13,996 nt of DNA from assembly GCA_016098155.1 (NCBI GenBank), contig JAAAJB010000759.1, forward strand, positions 1 to 13,996. Reading direction: 5' to 3'. Positions 1-8,716 of the stretch are shown one piece after another (position 1 is the first letter of the stretch; every line of letters starts with the position of its first letter). Origin of the DNA: Actinomortierella ambigua (Eukaryota > Mortierellomycota > Mortierellomycetes > Mortierellales > Mortierellaceae). Below the pieces are notes generated by a model. That model was not told the DNA's origin, ran no database searches, and saw nothing but the letters and a program-made list of their open reading frames with translations. Position numbers and translations under genes: made by a program.

Positions 1-132
1 ATTTGGCGTCCCCAGCGGGGCGAGTCACGATCTAACTATGGGTGGTACACCTATAGTACGCCGTCTTGAATGCACACAGACGCACACATTTCATGCACAC
101 ACCCAGCCCAGGCCTCAAGCGGCTGGTTGGCC

Positions 133-162
133 ATTGGACCAACCAGCATTGGACCAACCAGC
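133..162. repeat. 15-bp tandem duplication with inverted CCAAT boxes
   Basis: The 15-mer ATTGGACCAACCAGC occurs twice in perfect tandem (133-147, 148-162). Each copy begins with ATTGG, the reverse complement of a CCAAT box. GCTGGTTGG at 122-130 is the exact reverse complement of CCAACCAGC at 139-147, so the first copy can also form a 9-bp stem with an 8-nt loop. The block lies about 40 bp upstream of the TATTTAA box of the ADF-H gene, the usual distance for a CCAAT/HAP-complex site. The promoter role is inferred. Confidence 0.6.
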
Positions 163-200
163 AAGTGAGAACACGAACATGCTCGCCGTCAAGTGCACGA

Positions 201-208
201 TATTTAAA
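201..208 (+). promoter_or_regulatory. TATA-like box of the ADF-H gene
   Basis: TATTTAAA lies 143 bp before the ATG at 351 and is followed by a T/C-rich tract (221-264), the layout expected of a fungal core promoter. The same TATTTAA variant precedes the zinc-finger gene at 10280-11317. The transcription start is not visible from sequence alone. Confidence 0.55.
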
Positions 209-350
209 CCCTGCGACGCGTTTTTTTCTCTCTTCTTTTCTCTTCTTTTCTTTTCTTTCTTCCGCGCACCCATCACCTTTCTCGCCTAAACAGCCCCTCA
301 CAACTCTTGCTCACTCCCGACGCTATCAACCACTTTGAAACAGACCCACC

Positions 351-1255
351 ATGGTAATTATTTCTTTTTCCCACCACGGCTGGACACTGAGCATGGACAA
401 CATATCAAAGCACTCGCCCATCGTGACCCAAAGCCAAGGAACCTTCGTCTTTTTTGAGTCTAGCACGCTGCTGATAGATGACTCAAGGCATTGGGACAAC
501 TCTCTATTTTCAATTGCTATGGAGCCATGTTGTAACAAACGAAAGAATGGGATGCTTATTTACGTTGTTCACACGGGACGGGGGGGGGGGTTTGCTTTAG
601 GCCGAGTACAACCAAAACTTCAACGTCAAGCAGGAGTGTATTACGGCCTTTGAGGATGTGAAGGCCGGCAAGTACCAGGCGGTCATCTTGAAGATGGACG
701 ACCTCGAGGCTGCCGAGCCTTCGTACGTTGTCGAGACCACGCTTCCGAGCGGCTCGACCACGGCAGATCTTGTCAAGGCCCTTGGCGGGTCATCTCGTCG
801 CTGGGTGCTTCTCTCCTTCCAGAAGAAGGTTGTCGCCGCTGCATGGTGAGTTTTTTTTTTTTTTCTTTTAACCCTCTTTTCTCACACCCTACCCTCTTCT
901 TCACCCCTCCCCTATTTCCCACTCCATCGTGTCACCCTCCAAAAGTGAAAGAAAAAAATCTGTAGCCGTGAGAGCACAAACTCAAGGGTGTGTGTGTGTG
1001 CTCTCTCCCCTTTCTCCCTCTTTCATCTATTGCGTGCTGTGCACCAATGCTGACCAGTTGAGAGAGAGAGGTCTGGCCCGTACTGATTCTATTTTATATC
1101 CACTTGATAGGAAAACGGCCAACATCACGTACGACAATACTGTGGATGATTTGCAAGAGACCTTCAAGGGCCTTGATGTCGCCGTCAAGGTCCAGAGTGC
1201 CGATGAGTTTGAAGAGGAGAAGTTTGCCAAGCTGGTATCCAAGGCTGAGCCCTGA
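351..1255 (+). CDS. ADF/cofilin-homology (ADF-H) small actin-binding-like protein, 3 exons
   Basis: Model: join(351-353, 601-845, 1111-1255), 130 aa. Exon 1 is only the ATG in ACCATG|GTAATT. Intron 1 (354-600) ends TTTAG and intron 2 (846-1110) runs GTGAGT...GATAG. The intron 2 junction splits a Trp codon (TG|G) and the frame stays open to TGA. The N-terminus, with QECITAFEDVKAGKYQAVI then LKMDD, matches the first helix and strand of ADF/cofilin proteins (family pattern V-x-x-E-C-x-T-A-F-x-D-x-K). KKVVAAAW fits the K-I-V-F-F-x-W strand, and the acidic C-terminal helix (ADEFEEEKFAKLV) resembles coactosin/GMF ends. The family binds actin in the cytoplasm. Odd points: the loop after that Trp and the usual K-M-x-Y-A-S-S-K helix are shortened or diverged, and residue 3 is Glu, so the regulatory Ser3 of cofilin is absent. 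It may be a divergent cofilin or a coactosin-like protein. Confidence 0.8.
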
Positions 1256-1306
1256 ACCCCGCCAGCAAGGTGCAACGTGTAGAAACAGGGAGTGATTCTT
1301 CTTGAG

Positions 1307-1312
1307 AATAAA
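1307..1312 (+). terminator. Poly(A) signal AATAAA of the ADF-H gene
   Basis: AATAAA occurs 52 bp after the TGA stop of the ADF-H gene and runs into an A-rich stretch. Position and sequence fit a cleavage/polyadenylation signal. Inferred from the motif only. Confidence 0.6.
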
Positions 1313-2309
1313 AAAAAACCGATTTTGTCGATGAAGGACTTTCTCGGGGAGCAAGGAGCGCGAGGGGGAGAGGGAGAGAGATAGATGGATAGATAAATAG
1401 ATAGAGAGACAGAGCGACAACAGGAGGGGGACGTTTGTCTCCTGGCGTTTGTCTCTTGCTGTTGGCTGAATGATTCCAGTTCCAGCAGAAAAGGGAGTGG
1501 GAGAGAAAACGAGAACGCGAGTCGTTGGGGCGTGATGTTGACTGCGTGTCTATCTGTGTGTCGTCTTGTCTCTCTCTCACTCTGTCTGACTGTCGTGTCT
1601 TGTCTGTCTGTCTGTCTTGTCTGTCCGTCTTGACTCTCCCTGTCTTCATCAGGCAGCCGTTGTTGTTGCTGGTTTGAATTGGCCTGGAGAGAGGAGGCAC
1701 ACAGCAGCAGCAATTATATGTACATTGGGACACAGAGCAGCAGGAACAGCAGAATAATAGGCGCGTCGCATTCTACTCCTCAGGCTCAAGCAAACCCACT
1801 TTGTCATCGCCACTACACATCCGCGGAGAATGATCGCAATAGACGAGACAAAGAACGGTAGCAATAATACAGCAGCGGCGGTGAGCGCCATGGCTGGCCA
1901 CTAGTAGGGGAAGAGCACGCGATGGTTGAACTTGAACTGTACAAAGTGGCTGCTGCTGCCCGCTTCCCCCTTTTGTCATTCGTTATTGATTGTCTGTCCA
2001 TCTTTTACAATAAACCCATTTTCCTTCTCCTTTTGTCATTTGCTTGTGGCCTTGTCTCCCCCCCCCATTGGCAAACAACAAAAAAGGCGAAGTCCTCTCC
2101 TCTTCTTCACCTTCTCTGTATGCCCCTCCTCCCTTCTGCACGCGCCTCTCTCTGTCCCTTTATGCGTTTGTTACATCCCACTCACTGCTTCTAATTCTGT
2201 GGCCATCATTCTTCTCCCCTTTTCGTCTTTTTTGCACCTTACAACATTGCCACCGCCCCTCCCAACTCCCCCCTCCTCTTCCTCCTCCTTGTCTTTCACC
2301 CACCCAGCC
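1313..2309. other. Intergenic region: microsatellites, then leader of the GTPase gene
   Basis: No supported gene. The first part holds degenerate simple repeats: GATA/GATG-type units near 1375-1412 and TGTC/TC-type units near 1550-1640. Short open frames here on both strands are repeat-driven. From about 1960 to 2309 the plus strand is strongly pyrimidine-rich, as in the leaders of the other genes, and contains an ATTGG (inverted CCAAT) at 2067-2071. An ATG at 1922 opens a 90-codon upstream frame ending at 2194 that would lie in a long 5' UTR if transcription starts that far upstream. No convincing TATA box was identified. Confidence 0.5.
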
Positions 2310-5300
2310 ATGTTTGAACGTTGGCGTAATGCAAAGACTAAGAAGAAGTCGGAGGACGACAAGGGTTCCCCATCGCTGTCCGGTGTCTCCACCAGGAGCA
2401 AGAGCAGCAGAGACAGCGTGCCTCCACTGACAGCCAAACAGCCACCCCCACCACTGCCCCTGGCCCACACTGGAGCAGCCATGGTAGCCTCGGCAATGCC
2501 TGCTCAACCTTCACCACCCCCCTCTGCCTCATTCCCCCCGGTCAACACTCTTGTTATGCCACCGCACTCGTCGACATACACACCAGCATTACCTACGCAC
2601 ATTGCACTCCACCCGGCCCCTCCCCTTCCAGTGGCCCCCATGCCTGGGTCGTCGACCAATGCTGGCCACATCCATGGCTACAAGGTCCCGCTCATGGAAG
2701 CGCGCTGGGCCAACAATGACCGGGAAAAGCAAGAATTGAATGAGTCACGGCCAAAGCAGACACCTGGATCGACTGGTTACATCACTCAGGTGTCCGTTCA
2801 ACCTCCAACATCGCTTCAGCAGCAACAGCAAACCCTACAGCCTATGGTACGCATGAGCATTGATCCTATCAGCCATCAAGTAACGTACAACACGATTAAT
2901 GCTCTTCCTCAGCATGTTGGGGTCAGTTCGACACAGCTCGCCAATAACGGCAGCAGCACCTCGTTGTCTTCCCCTCCCTCCACCTCCTCTGCAACACCTG
3001 CAACAATACCAGGTTCAGTCGCAGTGCCTTCATCTTCGGTGTCGGCAACGACACACTCGCCTATCGCCACAGACCGAAGGATGTCTCACGGACAAGAAGG
3101 TATCATCCATGGCTTGCCAAAGTCGCACACATCCAGGGTACAGGCTGCGCATCCTGCGCCAACCACGGCAACTGCAGGCGCCGTCCTGCGGTCGTCGTCA
3201 TCGTCATCATCGTCGTCACCTTCGAGTGGCGGTCATCGCCATGGCAGTGGCACACCCGCTTCTGCTGCCTCGGCTGCCTCATCGCCGAGTCCCTCGCGTA
3301 GCTCGAGCACGTCCAATCGCACACCAGCCGATGCAGCTGGAGGAGAACTTGGACAAGTAGGAGGGGTCTCTCCTCCCTCTATGACGACAGAGAGCAACGG
3401 CAGTCTGCATGGCTTCACATCGTCAGCCACCACGACAAAATTGCCTTCCGGAGGCGCCATCCCTTCGTCGCACTCCAGCGGAGCAGGATCACCCTCGCCG
3501 TTGTCCGTCACCCCGCCCTTAACACCTCAGATGGTGCATCGGAACGTGGCCAGCCAACTCGGTGGATCCCTGGACTTCGCAGGCGCAACGACGAGCGAGC
3601 AGCAAACGAGCAGCAGCAACACTACATTTATGGTGCAAAGCCCACTCAGCGCCGAATATGATCCGAACCCATTGATAATGCCTCCACTATCACAGAGCGC
3701 AGCGGCCGCGCCATGCTTGACTCCGATGGATGACTTATTTTTCCACAACTATGCACCAATCCTTTCAGGGATCATGTCTGTATCTTTGCCCGCGTTAAGC
3801 GATGCCGATGGTCAGGATGCAACGCAGGATTCATCCGCTACCACTGTCACCACCACCACCGCAACACAGGATAGCGAGACAGTCAGTGCACCCCCTATGA
3901 ACCGTGAACAACTCTTAGGGCAACAACAGGCCTATCAGCAACAAGAAATGATGTTTTTGGAAAAGTTGCTCGCACCATCTCAGCCGTCAAACTCGGACGA
4001 CACGTCATCACCATCGCCACCACCACCACCACCACCACCACATCAGCACCTGTCAGCATCATCGGAAGCGGAGACGACGAGAGCCTCGTTTATCCCTACG
4101 CCACTGGACGAATCGAAAGAATTTGTCAGGCATGGTTTGAACACGACGATCGACGACGACGACTATGACCACGAGACCAGTCATAGCGCGCCAAGGCACG
4201 GATCCATGAGTTCTGTGCAACCGATGCCCCCAACAACAGCAACAACCACAGCAACAACATCATCATCAACACGTGCACCCCCAATTCCTAGAGCCACCCA
4301 CCCCAGCCTGAAGGACCGGAACTCGATGTCCAACTTGGGGCTTGGCTTTGAATCTGGTGCTCGGGTTATTGTTACCCACTCTCCTGCACCACCACCTTTG
4401 GGGTCTTCGTCGTCGTCGTCGTCCACCACCACCACCACAACATCAACCACAACAATTACCACGACACCCTCCGCTGCGTCACCACCTTCTAGCAATACTG
4501 CAGGCAGTAGTATCCCTTCATCGAACATGTCACCCAACTCTGGGTCAGCAGCAGCAGCATCAGCAGCTACACCTACCGTTGCGGGGCAGTTTGATGCAGG
4601 CATTGCCGGCGTGGATCGCGAGCGGCACTACGTCCCGAGTTCAGGCCGGGACAGTGGCGTGAGCGTTGGGGGAGCCTCATCGATCATGAGGGCATCAACG
4701 CTGATAGGCGGACACCATCAGCAACAGCATCATCGACCCATGTCGTCCGCTCTGGCGCGTGCCGGGACGCAGGCGAGTCTGCTCGGATTGATTACGCATG
4801 ACTTGAAGCAGAGTTCGGAGCAGACGCACATTGAGGAAGGTGCTGGACCGTTGACACTTATTGCTATTGGCAAGACTGGTCAAGGTAAAATACACAAGGG
4901 GGGAGACGAAATCTTGTGTTCTTGGGTATATGTTGTTTTGGCGCTTTTCTATTTTTTTTATTGACCGTTGGCAAATTTTTTATTGTTACACTCCCCCCCC
5001 CCCTCTCCCTCACCTTCCTTGGGAATCTCTCGTCGCATAGGCAAATCGTCCCTGTTGAATCGTATCATGGGAACGAGTGAACTTAAAGCTAGCGCCTCCG
5101 TCCGAGTAAGTGATAGTTTTTTGTGTGCAAAAACTTGATTATAATTCTCCAGCGGATAGAACATGACAGTATGTTGACCTAATTGTCCGTCATTTTTTTG
5201 TTTCTCTTGATTAGGCTGTGACAAAGGGCATTGCTGAACGATCTGGATGGGGGCGCTTCGAAGATACCCGCCGCGTGCTTGTCACGTTGGCAGATACACC

Positions 5301-6284
5301 TGGTAATAATGGAATACTGCTCAAAGTGTGAAAATTGCTCTGGAGGTCTCCGTGAAAAAAATGTGGCGTCATTCTGAACAATGGTCTATCCTCTCTCTCT
5401 CTATCTCTCTATCTCTCTATCTCTCTTTGGGCTTCCATAGGCCTCGCGGACACTGAAGGAGATGACGAGAAGAACATTCCTATACTTAAAGAGTACATCA
5501 AGTCGATCGGCACACGCCTCGGAGTCTCGGCCTTTTTGCTGGTGTTCAAGATTGACTCTGGGTAAGTGCGCTAATGGCGTTGTGCAACTTGAGGCTCCCT
5601 CCCCCCTCCCCCCTCCCCCCTCCCCCATCACCGCTCCGAGGGAGGATGAGAGAACAATAGCGGGCCTTGTCATTTATATACTTAGAACGCTCTCTGACAA
5701 AAAAAAATGCTCTCTCGTTTCCTACCTCTTCTTTTAGCGTGGATATGGTGATCACAATTTTGAACACGTTCAACGAGATTATGCAGGAATATCCGCAGTT
5801 TTGGGAGAATGTGGTGCTAGTCTTTACAGGATGCGACTACCGGCGCAACGTACAAAAGACCAAGGAGCTGTACCATGGGGTGTTGCAGAACGAGATCAAC
5901 GAGCGGTTTTTCAAGAACCGGCCTTCTTCACCGTCCAGGACAGGTCCGTGCGATGACAGCAACAGCAACGGCAATAGCGTCAATGAAGGGGGACAGAACG
6001 GCAATACCGCTACTACCGCTAACGGAGGAGGAGGAGGAGGAGGCGATCAGGAGGAAGGGTCGACATCTTCGCCAGTATCGTCGGAGCCGTTCCCAGAGAT
6101 TCCGATGGTGTTTTTGACGACGGCGGAGCCCGTGTGTGGGTTTGCGCTGGGCGAGCGGTGTGACTGCAAGGCCCAGAACGCGTTCCTGAACAATGGACTG
6201 AGGCGGCTGTGGTACAAGGTGCGAGATCAGCGACGATGGATCATCAAGGCGGACTGTCAAGAGGATGACTTTAATCACTCCTAA
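2310..6284 (+). CDS. AIG1/GIMAP-like GTPase with very long low-complexity N-terminus, 5 exons
   Basis: Model: join(2310-4884, 5041-5105, 5215-5302, 5441-5561, 5738-6284), 1131 aa. Introns are 156, 109, 138 and 176 bp, with GTAAAA, GTAAGT, GTAATA and GTAAGT donors and AG acceptors; every junction keeps frame. ATG 2310 (MFERWRN) is the first in-frame ATG; the open frame upstream has none. Residues 1-845 are S/T/P/Q-rich low complexity, with Ser runs (near 290-300), a Pro run (near 570) and Thr runs. The G domain follows. G1 is GKTGQGKS (854-861), a probable G2 is Thr883 in AVTKG, G3 is DTPG (907-910) in DTPGLADTEGD, and G4-like TGCD (980-983) follows VVLVF. GVSAFLLVFKIDSG is typical of AIG1-type GTPases. 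No clear G5 is visible. A Ser/Asn/Gly-rich insert lies near residues 1015-1060. Nucleotide binding is expected; the cellular role is unknown. The exon structure and GTPase class are well supported, the AIG1 subgroup less so. Confidence 0.85.
5391..5427. repeat. CT/TATC microsatellite in GTPase intron 3
   Basis: A CT-dinucleotide run is followed by repeated TATCTCTC units just before the intron 3 acceptor (CCATAG at 5435-5440). It forms the polypyrimidine tract of that intron, so length change could affect splicing (inference). Confidence 0.7.
5597..5626. repeat. C6T tandem tract in GTPase intron 4
   Basis: C-runs of 3, 6, 6, 6 and 5 bases are separated by single T residues. On the minus strand this gives G-runs with one-base loops, a strong G-quadruplex pattern. 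It lies 36 bp inside the intron that starts at 5562. Confidence 0.8.
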
Positions 6285-6588
6285 ACAAATCCACAAAGGA
6301 AAACAAAACAAAAAAGTGGTATGAATACCACAAAGCAGACAAACAAAAGAAAAGAACTGTAACTTGTACTTTACAACCAAAATAATACCATTTTTTTATT
6401 TTCTCACATCAGGAGTGTATATGTAAATGTCCTGTCTTTTGTGTGCTTTTCAGTTAGTCATATAGTGCCATTGCAATTTTTAAACCCATGGCAGTGTGTG
6501 CAAGGATGAAGGAAGAAACTTTCATTGTGTATATAATATCTCTATATAGCGATGTAAAGGTCGTGTGGAATGACTTTTTTTTCTTTGT
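6285..6588. other. Convergent 3' intergenic region between GTPase and esterase genes
   Basis: This 304-bp AT-rich gap lies between two stop codons facing each other. GTGGTAT-GA-ATACCAC at 6317-6332 is a perfect inverted repeat 32 bp after the GTPase stop. TTTATT at 6395-6400 reads AATAAA on the minus strand, about 190 bp after the esterase stop, a possible poly(A) signal. No gene is seen. Confidence 0.5.
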
Positions 6589-7743
6589 TTACAGGTAGTT
6601 CTCGATGGCATAGGCAACCACTTCATGGACCTTGGTGGTCAGGTGGAAGCTGTCCCAGTAAAAGTACTTGTCTGGCGTCGGGCACACCGTGTGGTCACCT
6701 GCATTGTAGCAGCCCTTGACCAGGTTGGTGATGCCAAGCTTCTCCAGCGCCGACGGGGTCGTGCGGAGCCACTCCAGAACCGCCTCGGTGTCGAACCAGG
6801 CCACGTTGACATGGTGCGAGAACGTCTTGCGGTCCGAGTGTGCGTGGTCGTACAGGTACTTGTAGTCGGCAGGGCACCATTGGAACGGCTTCTCATCCGA
6901 CGCGGGACGGCCGTACTCGTAGTGCAGCTTCTGGACCAGGTGCTTGAACGCCTCCAGGTGCTTCACCACAAAGGCATGGATCTCGTCCTGGTCCGTGTTG
7001 CCGTGCTCGGTCAGCGTATAGGGGGTCTTGGTGACATCGACACCGCCGATCACATAGATGTGCTTGGCACCCATCTCGATCAGCCAGCGAAGACCTTGCT
7101 CGTAGTGCTTGATGACCACGGCAATCTCGAGATCGTCCTTGAAGTGGTAGTCGTACCCTTGGAAGTTGATGAGGAACAGCGTGTCTTCGAGCTTCTTGCT
7201 GTCGTGCTGGCCATTGTAGTGCTCGTGGTAGAGCTGGATCTGCTGCCAGAACCCAGGGACTGGAATGTCGGCCTTGGGACCAGTGTAGCCCTGGACAAGC
7301 CGGTTGTCTGATGTGGCTCCATCGTAGGCGTAGTTGGCATGTTGGTATCCCTTGTGCTCGGCGACCTGATGTAGGGGAATGAAACAAGATCATGAGTTAG
7401 TGCGTGATCTCTTGTGAGGCATTTAGGAAAGGCTGAATAGAGCCGTCGAGAAGGCGGAACATCTTCTCTCACATACATATTCAGGCCACACATAGCCGTT
7501 GGAGAATCGGCCATGGTAGTACTTGGGACCGGGCCATTGCTGCTTGGTCAGCTTGTAGGTGTTGCCGTTGTCGGCATACGAGTCACCAAAGACCACAATG
7601 TCGGTGAACTTGACAGCGCGGCAGCTCGTAGACGAGTCGTCATCGGGGTAGGCACGGCGGAACTTGACCGGTGTCGCCTGCACAGCCTGGATCACGACCG
7701 AGGTGGCAACCACAGTAGCGACGGAGAAGAGAGAGAATCGCAT
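6589..7743 (-). CDS. Secreted SGNH/GDSL hydrolase (CE16 acetylesterase-like), 2 exons
   Basis: Model: complement join(7743-7477, 7365-6589), 347 aa. The intron (7476-7366, 111 bp) has GTATGT, a CTAAC branch-like site (GCACTAACTC) and CAG. A hydrophobic N-terminus (residues 3-22) ending VQA|TP looks like a signal peptide, so the enzyme is probably exported. Block I is FGDSYADNGN with the catalytic Ser55. Block II is ANYAYDGATSDN just after the intron. Block V is YWDSFHLTTKVHE with Asp327 and His330 of the triad. Carbohydrate esterase family 16 members act on acetylated sugars, but the substrate cannot be read from sequence. Oddity: block III (INFQGYDY) lacks the usual Gly-x-Asn-Asp; Tyr stands where the oxyanion-hole Asn is expected. 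ATG 7743 was chosen because the signal peptide starts there and the extension upstream is Ser/Pro-rich leader lying after the TATA box. Confidence 0.88.
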
Positions 7744-7853
7744 GGCTTGGGGATGGATCGGTGGTTGAGGAGGTAGAAGGTATTGGTGTTGTGTGATTGG
7801 AGACTGGGGTGGATTGCTTGATGGAGAAACAGAAGAAGACGAACCTGGGTTGC

Positions 7854-7860
7854 TTTTATA
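7854..7860 (-). promoter_or_regulatory. TATA box of the SGNH hydrolase gene
   Basis: On the minus strand TATAAAA lies 111 bp upstream of the ATG at 7743. It supports that start and implies a 5' UTR of roughly 80 nt (inferred from usual TATA spacing). Confidence 0.65.
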
Positions 7861-7980
7861 CAGGAGGCCAGCACTCAAGACAAGCTAGACTCGGCCGCAT
7901 ATAGGTGAAGTTTCCCCTCGCAGGCCGACATCGAGTAGCACGCCGTTCGTTTGCACAGCTAGAGGAACGAAAGCTGCGTA

Positions 7981-8015
7981 CTCATGGCATGAGAATGTTT
8001 GTAGCCCAATTGGGC
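7981..8015. promoter_or_regulatory. Pair of perfect palindromes upstream of the hydrolase gene
   Basis: CTCATG-G-CATGAG (7981-7993) is a perfect inverted repeat. Ten bases further on, GCCCAATTGGGC (8004-8015) is a perfect 12-bp palindrome carrying CCAAT on both strands. They lie about 120-155 bp upstream of the TATA box at 7854-7860, a plausible place for dimeric regulators. Function is inferred. Confidence 0.4.
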
Positions 8016-8716
8016 GGTATCCCGAAAACGCTGACCACTGCCTCACGTCGATAATCCTTCCATGCGTGCGTAACGATAAGTGTTTAGAGCCTCGTTTTTT
8101 TTTTAAAAAAAAAAAAAAAAAATTGCGCACGCCTCTCGCCCTGCCCTACTTCGCCTACTGTTCATAGGACCCGAAAGCGCGCAAATGCGACTGGGGTGTG
8201 AACAAATTTAGGACAAACAGAGAGAAAAGGGGTAAGGACTGGCTGTGCACATACACCCTCTGGCTAGAAATAATCCTCAATGGCAGTGCGCACAATCTCA
8301 GGGTCAGCCTGAGTTTCTGGTGGTGAATGAAAGAGACATGCCATAACAGGGCCTGCAACGCAATGATAGGTCAAAGGCCGCCCACAGCCGTGAAACGTGT
8401 TTCCTGTAGTGCTCAATCTCTCCACAGCTGTGGAGGTGAGGTGCTCTCTATCCATTTTGAGTATACATTGGACCTTCTTGATGTGTTGAACTTTTCAGCT
8501 AAAGACACACTTCACCTAGATCGTATCACATATGCTGGTGTCGGTGACAACGGATTCAGAGCAGACTGCAAAGAACCGGTGACATCCCACATCAACGTTG
8601 TTTAGTAGGTTAAGTAGGCTTGAATCCAACCATGTTGAAAAAACGGTCACAAATGGGGGAAGGGAAGGGCGAAAAGGGTTCCGCGTCTCGTTTTTCTCAC
8701 ACAATACCCTTCAACA
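8016..8716. other. Intergenic region without a convincing gene
   Basis: A T10-A18 homopolymer palindrome is at 8095-8122. Two overlapping open frames exist, minus strand 8264-8455 (63 codons, ending AIEDYF) and plus strand 8327-8605 (92 codons). Neither has a recognisable motif, consistent splice sites or clear codon preference, so neither is called. The last 100 bp before 8717 should hold the promoter of the Ubl-RING gene; no TATA box is evident. Confidence 0.4.

Noticed and set aside
1027..1733. Long minus-strand open frames over the ADF-H 3' end and intergenic repeats
   Set aside because: They run through microsatellites and the spliced ADF-H exon and have low-complexity translations.
1926..2309. 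In-frame N-terminal extension of the GTPase gene (128 codons)
   Set aside because: It opens with TTG, contains no ATG, and is pure pyrimidine-rich leader translation (Ser/Pro/Leu/Phe). ATG 2310 is the first usable start.
7744..7878. Upstream extension of the SGNH hydrolase from ATG 7878
   Set aside because: That ATG lies upstream of the TATA box at 7854-7860, and the signal peptide starts at 7743.
8264..8455. Minus-strand open frame ending AIEDYF, similar to the AIENYL end of the hydrolase
   Set aside because: The D-x-x-H block that should precede it in a hydrolase relic is missing, and only a few residues agree. Treated as coincidence.
8327..8605. Plus-strand 92-codon open frame
   Set aside because: No recognisable domain, no promoter or splice context, and it overlaps an equally long antisense frame.
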